A DNA stretch of 64,000 nt from Portulaca oleracea (lineage: Eukaryota; Streptophyta; Magnoliopsida; Caryophyllales; Portulacaceae): positions 4,154,001 through 4,218,000 of the forward strand of contig CM055880.1 in assembly GCA_029582165.1 (NCBI GenBank). The letters are read 5' to 3'. A model generated the notes under the pieces. It saw only the letters and a list, made by a program, of their open reading frames with translations, was not told the origin of the DNA and ran no database searches. The position numbers and the translations under genes were made by a program. The number at the start of each line of letters is the position of its first letter. Position 1 is the stretch's first letter. Below are positions 35,329 to 48,055 of this stretch, in pieces.

Positions 35329-35823
35329 TTAGATAAAATGAAGGGAATGGTAAAATTTTCATTAGAAAATAAATATAAACAATCTCTTAAAATAACTCAA
35401 TCAACCATTGGTAAGTGTTTCTATAAAAATGGTTCACGACTACATTAAAAATTACATATATATACGATACATGATTTTATTATTTAATTTTGAGACACAA
35501 GAATTTGGTGAATCTCTTTCTTTTTGTACAATGAGTATTAAACTTACAAAAAATATCAAATCAATTACGAACCAAATTCCAATTTTCTTTAAACAAAAAA
35601 ATGCAAGTACAATTTACCTAAATTGAAATGTCAAAATCAAAAATGTCTTATTTTTTTGTTGAGGTACAATTTATACGAAAAGAATGCACATGGGAAGGAG
35701 GGGAAATAGACGTTATGGAGACAAAAAATTGAGAAATGGGCCCCCAATCACACGAGAAATGACTGGTTGGGCTTGCCCAACGACAAACATTAATTTAATG
35801 AATAACGGGGTGCTTATTACTTG

Positions 35824-36070
35824 GGCCCGTTCTTTTATGTGGTGGGATCATTTACAGTTCCACACTGTATTGTAAATTTTCATTTTTCATCATAATTTAC
35901 TATAATTTTTGTTTCTCTTTTTATTAAAAGTGAAACCTTTTCAAATAAAAAAATCAAAACTTTCACTTTAATTCCACCTACCATTATTTTCAAATTTAAA
36001 TATATCAACTCACCTTCCATTATTTCTACCACAACTGTACTGCAACTGCACTGTAAAAAAGAACGGGGCC
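35824..36070. mobile_element. MITE, GGCCCCGTTCTTTT family
   Basis: Left end GGCCCGTTCTTTTATGTGG, right end GTAAAAAAGAACGGGGCC. Flanks are TTG and TTA. The interior (TTTTCAAATAAAAAAATCAAAA, CACTTTAATTCCACCTACC-like) matches the 15104-15401 copy rather than the GCGTT subtype. Confidence 0.7.
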
Positions 36071-37813
36071 TTATTAGACCTGGATCCTATCCAACTTAGA
36101 AAAATTGGATACAATTTTAAATGTTCTATCAAAGTTTATATCTAGACATAATTTTTAAAAAATATTTATTGTTCGAATTTGATTTTACTTAAATTCCGCC
36201 ATGTCCATTTCATTCAGTCTTGTAAAAAAAGCAGGTAACAAGCACAAATTTCTTGTATAAATTTCAATATTCATTGATTTGATTAATTTGAATTCTACTC
36301 AAGCCTTTTAAAAACACTATTTTTTCTGTGCTATATTAATTTTCATCTTTGAAAATTGTGTAGTCAAATTTCAAAAATTTGACAATGAATTCTCAGTATA
36401 TACGATGATTTGTTATATAAAATTGCTACCATCAGATACATAATAAAAAAATATTATCCTAAAAATATAATATTGTAATCATTAATAAAATATTACATAG
36501 AAAATATGAATCAAAGACTTACATGAGAGACCATAACAGAGTGAGTAGAAATAACCTCCACTAAATTCCAACTTTGCCTACTTGCTAGCTACAATTGACC
36601 CTTTGCACTATTTTTTTCATGGACATGGGTGATGGATCCTTCACATTGTTGTGGGGTAAATGATGTTTGATTGAGCATTCTTCCACGATTTAAGAAAAAG
36701 AAAATTAAACGAGTTTTGGCATAAATTTTGGCATAAATTTGGGCATTGATTTCAAGTATGAAAGGAATTGTATGATTTTCCACCATTGTGTAGCTTACTA
36801 ATAATCCTTTTCGTTTTCTTAGTAGGCACTTTTTGGTTGAAAAACATATGCAAATACCCTTTTTTTCTGATATGTTTTTGTCAAAAACAGGTAAGCAAAT
36901 GCTATGAAGTGTGTGTGAACTTAGTTCACCACACTCTGTCTCGATTGTTCAAAGTCTAAATTGGGCTGCAAAGTTCATATCATCAGGTGCATATAATTGC
37001 AAAATACAATAGCTCAACAGCTAAGCAAATATATTAATGATGGTTAAAACAACTATAGCAAAATAAAACAGTTAATCACGAATAACCTTTCTTTTTCGCC
37101 TACTTTTTTTCCAGCCAGGTATTCCCAAAAATCTTCGTTGGAATTTATGGGTGTCTCGATTGTTCAAAGTCTAAATTGGGCTGTAAAGATTTTTCCATAC
37201 ACTCCTCCGAATTATAAAACAGATTCTGACAATTTATCAAAGCATAAAAGACCGACGAGTAGGAGAAATGAATGACAAACAGATTTCTTAACCTTAAAAT
37301 TTTCAAAGCTTTTCTTGTCAATTTATCGTAATCATTATAATCAACACTTAACATTCAGCATTGTACTTATCTTCAGCCCAAAAAAAAAATAAAAAAAAAT
37401 TAGTAGTGATCATTAACTGATCACACTTGACCATATTTTCGAGTTACACTTTTAACTACAATTCACAATGCACTCATAACATTAACTATACTGATCGGCA
37501 ATGCACAGCTAATGACAAGTTAAACACTCTTAGAAAGTGGACTGAAAGCTCACAGTTAACCAAATCAGACCAATTTTTGAGCAACATTGCACAACACAGA
37601 TTTTTACAAGGAGTTAGCAGAGTAATCAATCATCATCATCTGGGCAAATATCCGACGGCAATATGCATAAATTCCAGCCACAATCAGCCACTGAATCCTT
37701 CAGGATGTTGTAAATCATCAAGAGGTTCGCATCGAATCAGAACAAGCTACTAAACCTTTACACCTACACATAAATAGCCCCTTACCAAAATCATATTCAG
37801 TACTACCCCCCCT

Positions 37814-40800
37814 TCACTTTTTCAGGCTCGGACCGGCCCCGGTCTTCGAGCACCCACCACCGGTCCCAAGCCGCCCGCTCAAAAAATGCAGCGGATACGA
37901 CCCGGATTTCTTCAGCTTTCCAGAAACTTCTTTTCCCGAGCTTCCCTTGGGGGAGACATTCTTCTTGCCCCGGTTCCTGCTCATCAGCAACAGATTGCCT
38001 CTCTGCGGGGTGTGCAGAGCCCCCTCGACGCAGTCCCCGGCCTGCACACATCCCCAGCTTCTAGAAGGTCCCGGTCCTTCCTCCTCGCTGAAGGTCCTCA
38101 ACCTCGGGAAACCTCCCCTCAGCCGGGAAAACGTTGGCTGGTGTTCTGGGGAGTTCTGTCTCTTCAGTTTGGAACACAGGGGACAGGGCGGATCACTGGT
38201 CTGGGACTTCGGAGTCGTCTGGTCAAGGCATTCCGCATGGAAGACGTGCTTGCAGGAGAGTACCCCGGTCGTCGGGAGGTCCCCGCTCCGGACGATGCGC
38301 CTCGAGCTCCACGGGGACCTCTGAGAGAGCAGCCTGTCACACAGCCCGCACTTCGGGCCCTCGCCCGGGCCCGCGTACGAGGCCCGGGGTTGGAAGTCCG
38401 GGTCATATCGCTCAGAAATGTCGGTCAGATCGATGCTGCTGCTGCCGCTGCTCAGACGGGGGGCGTCCTGGTCAAATCCGGCAGCAGCCGGGCTGAAGCT
38501 GGATGAGGGTTCTCTTGTGGGAGCGGTTTGGATCGGGAAGGCGAGCGGGTGGATTGGTTTGGACATGAAGGAGCGCCGGCTAGGGAAGTTGCGCGGAGTT
38601 GAGAGGTGAAGCTTTCCGGTGTGCTCAAATTCACTCCCATCTGAGCGGGACGAGGTGGAGCCCGCCACATCAGCAACCATGGATGAACCCTTCAAAAATG
38701 GGGAAAACAATGTTAAGTACAACGTTTGTGTGTTTTAAGAAGCGAAAAAGTCAGGACAGAGTGAAAGTACCTCCATTGAAGGTGTGAATGGTAATGGCCC
38801 TGATATATGACCTGAAGGGTTCATCAGCAAAAATCAACATAAATAACGGTGTAATGGTGTTCCAATTGATATGTGACAAAAAAAGAGACAAAGGAACTCA
38901 TACCAAAACCAATCAATTTAAGAACAAGTAACATTAAAAATAATCTGTTGATACATAATGCCTAAGTTCTCATTAATCCAAAATACATCGTCAGATCTAA
39001 AATTGTCAAGCACATTGTACATACTTGTACATGGCAGCCACAAAGCAGTAAACTGACTAGTTATCCCTTACTCCACAGTCCACCAATTTTTCTTGACATG
39101 CCATATCCTAAAGTGCACCCGTTTCCTCTGGTTCCTTTTGCTTGGATTAGGGGAATTATTAATTCATTTCATTTCAAGAGGACATCAATAATCAAACTAT
39201 ACGCCAGTGACAACCTAATCAGAGTAAATTTAAACCTCTGGTTCATTTTGTGCATTAGATGTTGCCCAGCCATAACCATGTAATTCCCTACCACATCTGT
39301 CCTTCTCTTAGGACCAAGTTCGAGCCTCCTCTAGGTTTAGAAAGCTTTTGTCCGGCCATGCTTAAAATACTAGACGCCGAAACAATAAGCAAACTATGCT
39401 GATATTTGAGTAATTTGACAAATACAAAACTCTAGAATTCTCCATATCTATTCTTAAAAAGATAAATCCTAGACTAATGCCAATTTTGCAAGGGTGACAC
39501 AGACTCTATATCCTAGAATAACCATAACCATTACTATGTACATTAAGCTACACTTCTTGGAAGCCATTTAAGAGGTTAAAATTCTAACTAGATAGAGTGC
39601 TTTGACTTCTTTTTTTTATTGTGGGTGGGTGGGGGGTGGGGAGACTTTGGAGGGAGTCATGCAAGAAAAAAAGTCAGCAATACAAGATACTCATGCAGAA
39701 GATTAACAATATTGCCAGGCTGCAGAAAGCAAATGGATCCAAGTTAAAGACCTTGGTTTTTAATACATACCAGGTGACAATTGTTAAACTGAAGGTTTTT
39801 TTAAACTAATCAAACAACCTTGATTTTGGTTGAGAACGGAGGTTCACCTTCCCAGGCGAGACGTTCTAGAACAAACTCTGTAGCCTAATTTCACCAACTT
39901 CAGGACCTACACTTATGCAGTATCTCCATACTTCAATATAGGTGATGCCTTTGAGAGTGCAAGAACACAACATTGACCAAAACTGGGTGTTTTCCTTAAC
40001 AAAATGTTCAGATGGAACTAATAATACCCTGTCAAATTTGAACAGTTTTGGCCTCCCAAAAGAATCCACATATTTGCAATATGTCCCTTCTTCCAGAGAA
40101 TTATAATTTCTCTGACAGACTATGTTACTCGGACTCGGGTATAGGTGTCCAATACGGACACAAATACAGGTGTCGAGCTTCGCTAATTTTAAGAAAATTT
40201 GCATACTTTCATTGCAATTAGAAGGGTCAAGTGTCGTGCTCTTGTCTGGGTGTAGGTCCGACACGGGTGAGGTAGGGAAAATGAAGAGTCAAAGTAACAT
40301 AGCTAACAGATACATAGTTTGTGTGTGCGTGTGTGCGTGTGCGTGTGTGTGTGTGCACAATAAGCAACAAAGCTCTAGATACTTATACCTTCTAAATAAT
40401 CACCACCAGAGAATATTGCAAAAAGCATTAGAGCAGATAAGATCAATTATTCATAATTATCCTTTGTCTATTTGTGCTACAGCAGCGAAGCAGTGTGTGC
40501 CCTCCTGGTTGAGGGTCCAAGGGAAAAAGCATGTTTGCTATCACAAGGTTTGGCTAAATGCATTTGGCCTCCCTCATAAACACAATATAGGAGAAGGGAA
40601 GCTCCCTGTAAGGAGAAATGAGTGTAACATGCAGGTACAGAACACATCACATTGAACATTACAAGCATATGGATTTCTAAATTGAAGCAACTCCAACTCA
40701 AAAAATAAACAAAATGACCTTGGCATATTTGCAAATATCAAATTCTTGTCTATAATCAACAGAGGTAGCCCAAGCAAGCCTATAAAAATTCATTGCAATA

Positions 40801-41562
40801 TGCACATTTACAATGCATATTTAGACTATAGTGATTAAATCAAAAACTAATCAGCATAAATTTTATTATGTTCCCCCTTTTTGTATCCCACCACTTGTTT
40901 CATCAACACATCAGAAGCAAAGAAAGCACTCAAAACAATGGTTTAACTTAGTTGAACCCCCCCCCCCCCCCCCTTCTCTTCCTCTTCCTCTTCCTCTTCC
41001 CTTTTTTTCTTACTTTTTATAGGTAGAGCAGGGAGGGGTCAAACCAGCACAAGAATGATACACCAGTTTCAAACAACTGGTTACACAGAAATCAAATGAC
41101 CCAACACAACAAAGACGATAATTAGCGGAATACAAAAGATGACAAATGGCAGACTACTGTTTCAAAGAAAGAACGCGCACCTCTTTTGATAGACATTTCA
41201 TACTCATCAATATTAATTCCCTGCATTGGAGGAGGTGTCCATGGTAGGACCATCGAGGTCTCAGAAGGGCTACTAAAATACAGAGCACCGCCCTCAGATG
41301 CAGAGTACTGGTGAGTAGGGCGATAACCTCCTCTTATCCAGCTCCTGCTTTCTTTACTGTTAGATGACGTGGATCCAAATAACTGAACACTATCCGTAGA
41401 ACCGTATTGTATCCCTTCAGATTGGAAGCGATAATCCCATCGTGGATGAGGTGGTGAAAAGCTTGAATTTGTTCGCCAATATGGCTCCTGACCAATAGGC
41501 CACTCACTGCTTGCTGCATTAGATCCATGTGGCCTGGCGGCCACACAACAAAGGGACCCCGT
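37814..41562 (-). CDS. RING-H2 zinc-finger protein (probable E3 ligase), 5' exon missing
   Basis: Minus-strand exons: 41181-41562, 38771-38811 and 37814-38689, with GT..AG borders and consistent phases; together they encode 432 residues to a TGA at 37814-37816. The first exon listed opens at an acceptor (CTAAG/ACGGGG) on a codon boundary and reads TGSLCCVAARPHG, so the start codon lies in a further upstream exon that I could not fix; no in-frame ATG exists at this edge. The RING domain (38174-38350) has the pattern C-x2-C, then CKHVFHAEC, then CPLC, which is the C3H2C3 type. The rest is low-complexity and Ser/Pro/Gly-rich. The family usually ubiquitinates unknown targets; the substrate cannot be inferred. 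The last exon is unusually GC-rich for this window. A probable 5' UTR exon is at about 43585-43760. Confidence 0.85.
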
Positions 41563-42180
41563 CTTAGCTATGTTGTGGAGACACCAAACAAGATTAAGCC
41601 CCTTTGCTCCAACCCTTGACCATTTACAAGTAAAAAGTTTAATAAAATACCATCAACACACAACAATCTAACTAGCGCCTCTCATGAGTCTCTCCAACAA
41701 GAAGGCAAGAACAAATACAATCACTCTTAAGACTTTCACACTGGGTCGTTACAATTCGTAGATGCTTAAGAGACTTCTCTTTTGATCAGAAATCACCAAG
41801 AAGATCCCATTTTTGCCAACTTTTCCTGCATCATAGATCAAAGGGCTAAAGCCTCAGAGCTCATGTGATTTAAAAAAGGAAGAAAAAATCTAGCAAGTCA
41901 ACCATATTATTGAATACCTAAAATGACAGACGAGAGTTATTCATAGCTTTCAAATCGGGATGAGAAGGATTCTTCATCTCGGGTTGAAAACCTCTTCTTT
42001 TGGGTATGCAGAAAGCTGCATATGGATTCTCTTAAGAGATAATGGGTTCGTTTTAGGGGGAAAGGGCAAAAACAAGGTGAATATTCATTAATGTAAACAT
42101 GGCACCAAATGAACAAAAGCCTTGGTCCACACTTTCTAGTCAGTGAAAAGCACAGCACTGTACAACTAAACTATCGAAGC

Positions 42181-42430
42181 AGCATTAAAAAAACATAGAA
42201 GTAAGCTTATTAGGATAACATCATATATAGCAATATCCAGCGAAGCCTAATGTCAAAATACAAGTTCAAAGATTTTCTATAGAAGCTATTACCAAATACT
42301 CTATTCCAAAATGTTAGCAGCAGCATTAAAAAACATAGAAGTAAGCTCATTAGAATAACACACATATCTAGCAATATCCAGCCAACCCTAATGTCAAACA
42401 CAAGTTCAAAGATTTTCTATAGAAGCCTAA
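42181..42430. repeat. Imperfect tandem duplication in an intron
   Basis: A unit of about 142 bp containing AACATAGAAGTAAGCT, AGCAATATCCAGC and TTCAAAGATTTTCTATAGAA occurs twice (about 42181-42290 and 42323-42430). It lies between the RING gene's exon at 41562 and its probable 5' UTR exon. Confidence 0.75.
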
Positions 42431-43584
42431 TACTAAGTTGCTACCACCTCCATTCCAAAATGTTATATTGACAATAAATATTCCTTCAAGATAAATCTAA
42501 GAAACTCATTCTTTTTATGAGGAACAATATATTATAAATATAAACAAAAGACCGGATGAACAGTTAGCATCCCACAAAGCCATGCACAACCAAAATATGA
42601 GCTATGCACAGCTAAGCTTCCCACTATCCTAAAAAGTGAGAGTCTTGAATAAAATATCTTTCATGTGCTAAAGAGGAGTCTCTACTCCCTCAAAAACTCT
42701 CTAATTTCTCCAACTCCCAGCACTCCAAAAAATAACACAAGGTAATACCAAAGCCTCCTTCGCGTTACTCCCAAAGTAAGCCTTCCCAAGCTAGAAGATG
42801 CTCCAAATGGATTTCGAAACAACCCACGAAAGAACAATGCAATCTCCCTTGGACATAAAACATTGATTAACCACAATCTTCCCCTATCCCCCTTTTCTCA
42901 TAAGTCATAACTTATCACATCAAAATCTTCCCATGTACCTTTCCAAACAAACAAAGACACCTTTGAATCTATGAACTTTTTAATCGACTTAAACATCCGT
43001 CACTCCAAGTGGGGATCCAAACTTTCCAAAGAATCCTCCAACAGAAACCAAAATCCAGCCTTTCAAATCATCCAACTGATTATACACAACACAACTACAC
43101 AACAGGAAATGTCAAAATCAAGGCACCCTTTTCTCATAACCACAGTGACAAGCTCTCTTAACTTATCATACACAACACAACTATACGGGCTACAAGAATC
43201 ATTGAATCAAGGTCAAGGCTAATTCGAAATATAAAGAATAATTCTCTAACTTGAACTACAATCCAAAATATCAAAATCAGTCCAAATTTCCCCTTTCTTA
43301 TCCCACAGAATACCATAAATCTTGAGCTCCACAATCTAAACGATTCTGCGATGCCCTAAAACATATAGCACTGAAGAGCTAAGAAAATAACTAACTAAGA
43401 AACAACATTCTAATTTAGCTTCTAATTTCAAAAGAAATCAATAGAGAAAAACCACCTTTACTTAGCCTAAATCGAAATTTTCGGCAGCAACATTTTTCTA
43501 CGGCACTAAACACGGAATGAATTCCAATTCGCTACCACTCCATAAATCAAAATCGAGACAGAGAAAAAAGGAAAGAGAGATTAC

Positions 43585-43760
43585 CAGTTCAAACAACGTA
43601 TGAAAAAGGGCTGATTAATGATAAGCAAAGAAGGAATCTATTAGAGAAACCGTCGAAATCATCGAATCATGATGAAGATGATGATGAAGATGATTAAGAA
43701 GGAAGAAATTACGAGCGCATTGTTGGAAGAGCAAAACCCTAATTCGTCGGAAATGGGGGC
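43585..43760 (-). other. Probable 5' UTR exon of the RING gene
   Basis: On the minus strand this stretch has typical plant leader composition (CTTCATCATC repeats, AACCCTAATTC on the other strand) and ends in a strong donor GAACTG/GTAATCTC. It contains only very short reading frames. A gene start would be expected here given the promoter-like pyrimidine-rich DNA at 43790-43860. Inference from sequence character only. Confidence 0.4.
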
Positions 43761-44710
43761 AGGCTTTAGTTCATTTCATTTGATTGCCATTTTCTATGCA
43801 CTCACTCTCTCTCTATGATTTCTCTGTTGGTTTCTCTCTCATCAGTCACTTTCTACTTTAACTTTACTTGCTCTTTTTGATGATTTCTTTTTCATATTTT
43901 AAAATTGAAGATGACTCTCTCCTTTCACTTTCCACTTCAGTTTCAATTGGGAATTGGGATCCAAGGAAATACTTACTTGAGCATGTTTTTCTGAGTTTAC
44001 TTTAAAATTGACTTTATTTTAGGTCTATGTTTTTATTATTAATCAATCTTTTGAGAGTTTTTATGTAATTTGTTTTTAAATTTAAATTTTTTAACTAAAT
44101 TTGTTATAGAAAAAAATAAGCGGCAACAACTCTCAATGTGGGTATATTTTTGTAGGTTGGAGAGGTTTATATAAAAACAATGTTACGTCGATAAATGTCA
44201 TTGTTTAGGGACATACTAATTGCAAGAGTTTTAATAGAGTGTTTAGATAAATTAAAATGTTAATTCCTCCCCTCAAGAAAAGCCATCACTTTGGGGTTTT
44301 TTATCAAATTTCCTAGGGAGTAAAGCGGCGTTTGGTAGAAATCTTCCTAAAACTTTTACCAAGTTTGAGTTGAAAACAACATACTCTGTATAAAATTTTC
44401 ATTCAATGATTTCAAACAAACATGGAAAATTTTAGTCTAACTTTTAAATTTTGACAACCAAATACTCTCTTATTTCTAACTACTACCACCATTTTTTTTA
44501 ACCATCAATTAACTTTCAATTTCAACATTATATCAAATTCATCAATAGTGTTAAGTTTTTTGAAGATAATTCTCCAAAAAAAAAAACGAAAATGACTATT
44601 AAAATGAGATAGAGATCCCACAACAAATGGCATTTAGTATAATATCATTTTTCAAATATTGTTTCTAGCAAATAGCAACTAATAAGGGATCAATTTATTT
44701 ATCATATTTA

Positions 44711-44911
44711 AGTCCCGTTCTTTTGTGCGTTAACGCACACAAACGCAACGCAAAATCAATAAAACCTAACGCATGGCAAATACAAGAGAACGCAACTTAT
44801 CATAATCTACTATTCACATCTACTCACCTTTTTATTAATTATTACCGCAACCCAACGCAACCCAAGCGCAACTTATCGCAACGCAAACACAACGCATAAA
44901 AGAACGGGGCC
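44711..44911. mobile_element. MITE, GCGTT subtype
   Basis: Left end AGTCCCGTTCTTTTGTGCG, right end GCATAAAAGAACGGGGCC, with AACGCAACGCAA-like repeats between them. TTA is on the left but not on the right. Confidence 0.75.
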
Positions 44912-45448
44912 GTGAACTTATGAAATGCCCATTTTGTATTATACATAGAAAGTTTATCTACCTAACTACATATATACTTTCACAAGAGAATCATTCTATC
45001 ATTATCAGCCGACAAACTCATAATTAAACAGTGGGATTATTACCATAACAGCATAATCACAAACTCATAATCTTCACCTAATCTCATTGACATGGAAATT
45101 CAACCAACCAACAACCCACTTTGCTCACTTATCTTTGCTCTTTGCTAGTCTTTCTCCAATAACATAATTACCCATTTGAACAAAAACAACTCCTAATGTG
45201 GGTCCCGCTGGTGTAAAATTTGGAATGACCCAGATGTAGATAATCTTACATCGGTAAACATTATCGTCTGATTCAAATACCCATTCCAATAAACCCACAA
45301 AGAAAACATTTTGGGCCAACAGTTTGAAGGAAATCCCACCGGATGAGTCCGAGTGTAGACCTCATGGAATCCATTTGCTGATGAAGGGTATATAGGATAG
45401 TAATATATTAACTTGTGTCGATGAACATGTATAGTAATTTATGGCAGA

Positions 45449-48055
45449 TCATTTGTGAGCTGTTCCGTATATATGAGGGTTTATAAAGGAGGCATTTGAG
45501 ACCCGAGTCATGGTGGTGTCGACCCCAGAAAACCCAGCTTCAGCAATGTAATTCTGTGTCTCCCTTGTCAGATGACAGCCATCAGCAAGCAATTGCTGCA
45601 ACGGGTCTAGAATGGTTTGCGCGAACCTAAGGGGTGTTCCCTCTGTGTCACAAACCAGATTTAACCCAAAACAGTTCGAATTAGCATAACATAATGATCA
45701 AACACCACTGCTTAAGAGGATTAGAGAAAGTGTCGAATTCAGCCAGCTTAGTTCAGTGCATACTCTTTGCTCCCACGTGCTCGATGAACAAGTAAAGCCC
45801 GCCTGGTCTGAGTACCCTCTTTACCTCTGCGAAAGCATACAAAAGATAGACCAGTTTTGATCAATTTGTTACATAATTAGCTGATGATAGTGCAATGGCC
45901 CTATTAGATTTGAAAAGTTGTTTGTAAAGACTCTTTTGTGCTTAGGAAACCAACTGCATACGATGTCACATAATTTGGTCATACTAAACTAGGTTAACCG
46001 GCCTAGTACTTATAGAAAACTCAAGAAACCTAGAAGAGTCTTCTAGCTGCAATCAACTACTTCAACTTGGAGACCAAACAGTATCAAATATCAATCACAA
46101 TAAGAAAATAATTTGTTATTTCCAAAACTCGAGTTTGAATGAAACCGAAACACCACCCAACACTAGGAAAGATCGCCAAAGGTAAGGTTTGTACCTTTGA
46201 GAGTCCTCTCAACATCGTTAACAGAACACAACACAAGTGTTCCAATGACAGCGTCAACTGAAGCATCATCTAGGGGCAAACCCTCCCCCACCTGCAGCAA
46301 AAGAAACATAAATACGACTAAGGAGGCTCGTTTGTATCAGATCAAAAACATATTTAGCTCCGCATTCTCAGTTTTATCGCATTGATCCAATACACAGCCA
46401 TTCTAGAGGAACTATGCAGTAAAATGGTGAAAGACATACAGCTTGCACAAACTCAAAATTGTCTGACGAAAGACCTGCCGCTTCCGCTGCTGCTCTGGCG
46501 TATTTTTCCATCTTTCTGTTCGGATCAATGCCGAAGACGCGCGTACTGGCATCAGTGATGTAATATTTGAGGTTAGGGCCAGTCCCAATGCCGATCTCTG
46601 CAATGTCTTTGGCTTGTCCCCTCAACTTGTTGAACAGTTGAGACTTGTAAGTTGCAACCTTGTCTCCAAAAGAACAGAAAGCATTCAACTTCAGGAGAAC
46701 TGAGCAAATTTGGAGCAATTTTCACTGCATCGAATCTCATGCAGAGGAAGGGGGAAATTAACTAACCTCAGCCTCATATGCTTCCATGGAGTTGTTCATG
46801 ACTGATGCATAGAACTCCTCGTACCAGTCCGCCCTTGGAGGGTGGACGTTTTTCAGCATCTCCTGCACTCAACAAATGATCATGATAAAACAATGGTTGA
46901 AGAACGTCTACAGTTTCCTCAAACATGTTGAGACCCAAAGTTTTGAGTTGTTACTACAAGCATGATTATTTCTTTCACACAACACCCAATATATCAACCT
47001 CCAAAGGGTACTAAATCAACAAAGTCTAGTGTGCTTGACATGGGAAATAAGTGTGAATTTTTCTAGCTAAAGCTTAGTTGATCGAAATTTGATCAAAATG
47101 GTGTGCAAGAACCAACTCAAACAAAAGTTTAAGCTAATGCTTGAAGACCCATAAATGGTTTAATACTCTTAGAAGCCCCCTCATGCAAATTCCCCCTAAC
47201 AACCTAAGACTTCTTGCTCAAATTGGCTTTCTTATATCACAGGCGAGACCACCTCAATCAAAAGTTTACGCTGAGAGTAGAAAGTCCAATAATAGTTTTA
47301 TACTGTAACAACTGGAACCCTACTATTTCATCCAGATAGCATTGGCACACAATCCATGGCTAGCATGGATAAGTAGTGCCTAAATGTTTGTCCTTGAACA
47401 TGACTCAACCAAACTTAACTCAACCCATATCAGAACCAGACAACTGAATTAGAATATCTAGGTTCAGACTTGCCCATTCATTGAAGATTTTGTATGCTGG
47501 TCCAAAATTGAAGTGTCAAATGCTCAATCTTGACAAGGGTTCAGACAGCTCCCCAACAAATTGCTGGTTAACAACTGCTCATAAACTGCAACCTAATTGA
47601 CCTTGAAACATACAATTTGCACAGCAATTAACACAACAAAACTTGCAAATTTGAACCAAGTCCCAATCTTTTCTCCGACCCTCAATCTCTAATCACCCAA
47701 AAGCTACTAATTTCAACTGCAAAACCCAGAATTTTTTCTGGGGTGAAACTGAAATTACCTGAGAGTAAGATGTTTGGAGAGACCCAGGTTCGAATGCTAA
47801 AGCAGGCAGAGAAGTTGAGATCAAATTGGTAACCATAGTTCCCAACCAATGTCTTCTCCCACATTTGCACAACCCTGAAGAGTGCCATGTTTGTGTCTGA
47901 TGTGAAGTAGGCTCTCTTTCACCATTGATGCTTTGGTTACTAATATCGCCATTTGTACGGCATGATGGTTTGAATGGAGCTCTGGGTTTGTTGGTTGAAG
48001 GGAGAAAAGCACCTGGTTGTATACGTGAGATGGGCGCTGAAGATGTTAGTAGCAT
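45449..48055 (-). CDS. Plastid-type class I SAM methyltransferase, 6 exons, 321 aa
   Basis: Minus-strand exons: 47759-48055, 46767-46862, 46440-46658, 46195-46291, 45764-45826 and 45449-45642; total 966 nt, all borders GT..AG and phases consistent. The N-terminal ~90 residues are Ser/Thr/Pro-rich and lack acidic residues at the start, like a chloroplast transit peptide. The Rossmann fold shows motif I AEIGIGTGPNLKYY (about 151-164), FGIDPNRKMEKYA for the acidic residue after strand 2, VIGTLVLCSV, and LRPGGLYLFIEHVG. This is the UbiE/COQ5-like family related to animal METTL7 and to Arabidopsis At1g69526-type proteins. The methyl acceptor is unknown. The start at 48055 is the first ATG in the open frame. 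Confidence 0.93.

Larger units (their letters stand above)
34735..37430. other. Intergenic with MITEs
   Basis: Holds the two MITEs listed at 35152-35328 and 35824-36070 and a degraded Stowaway relative of 13700-13953 at about 36320-36560. No coding exon is supported; the short frames here lack domains. Confidence 0.5.

Noticed and set aside
37886..38506. Plus-strand open frames opposite the RING exon
   Set aside because: They lack recognisable domains and overlap a conserved minus-strand RING exon; shadows of high GC content.
39866..40264. 132-codon minus-strand frame between the RING exons
   Set aside because: No domain, low-complexity and dispersed-repeat content (GTGTCC/GGACAC-like motifs), located inside an intron.
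40122..40655. 177-codon plus-strand frame
   Set aside because: It runs through a GT microsatellite (Cys-Val repeats) and has no family features.
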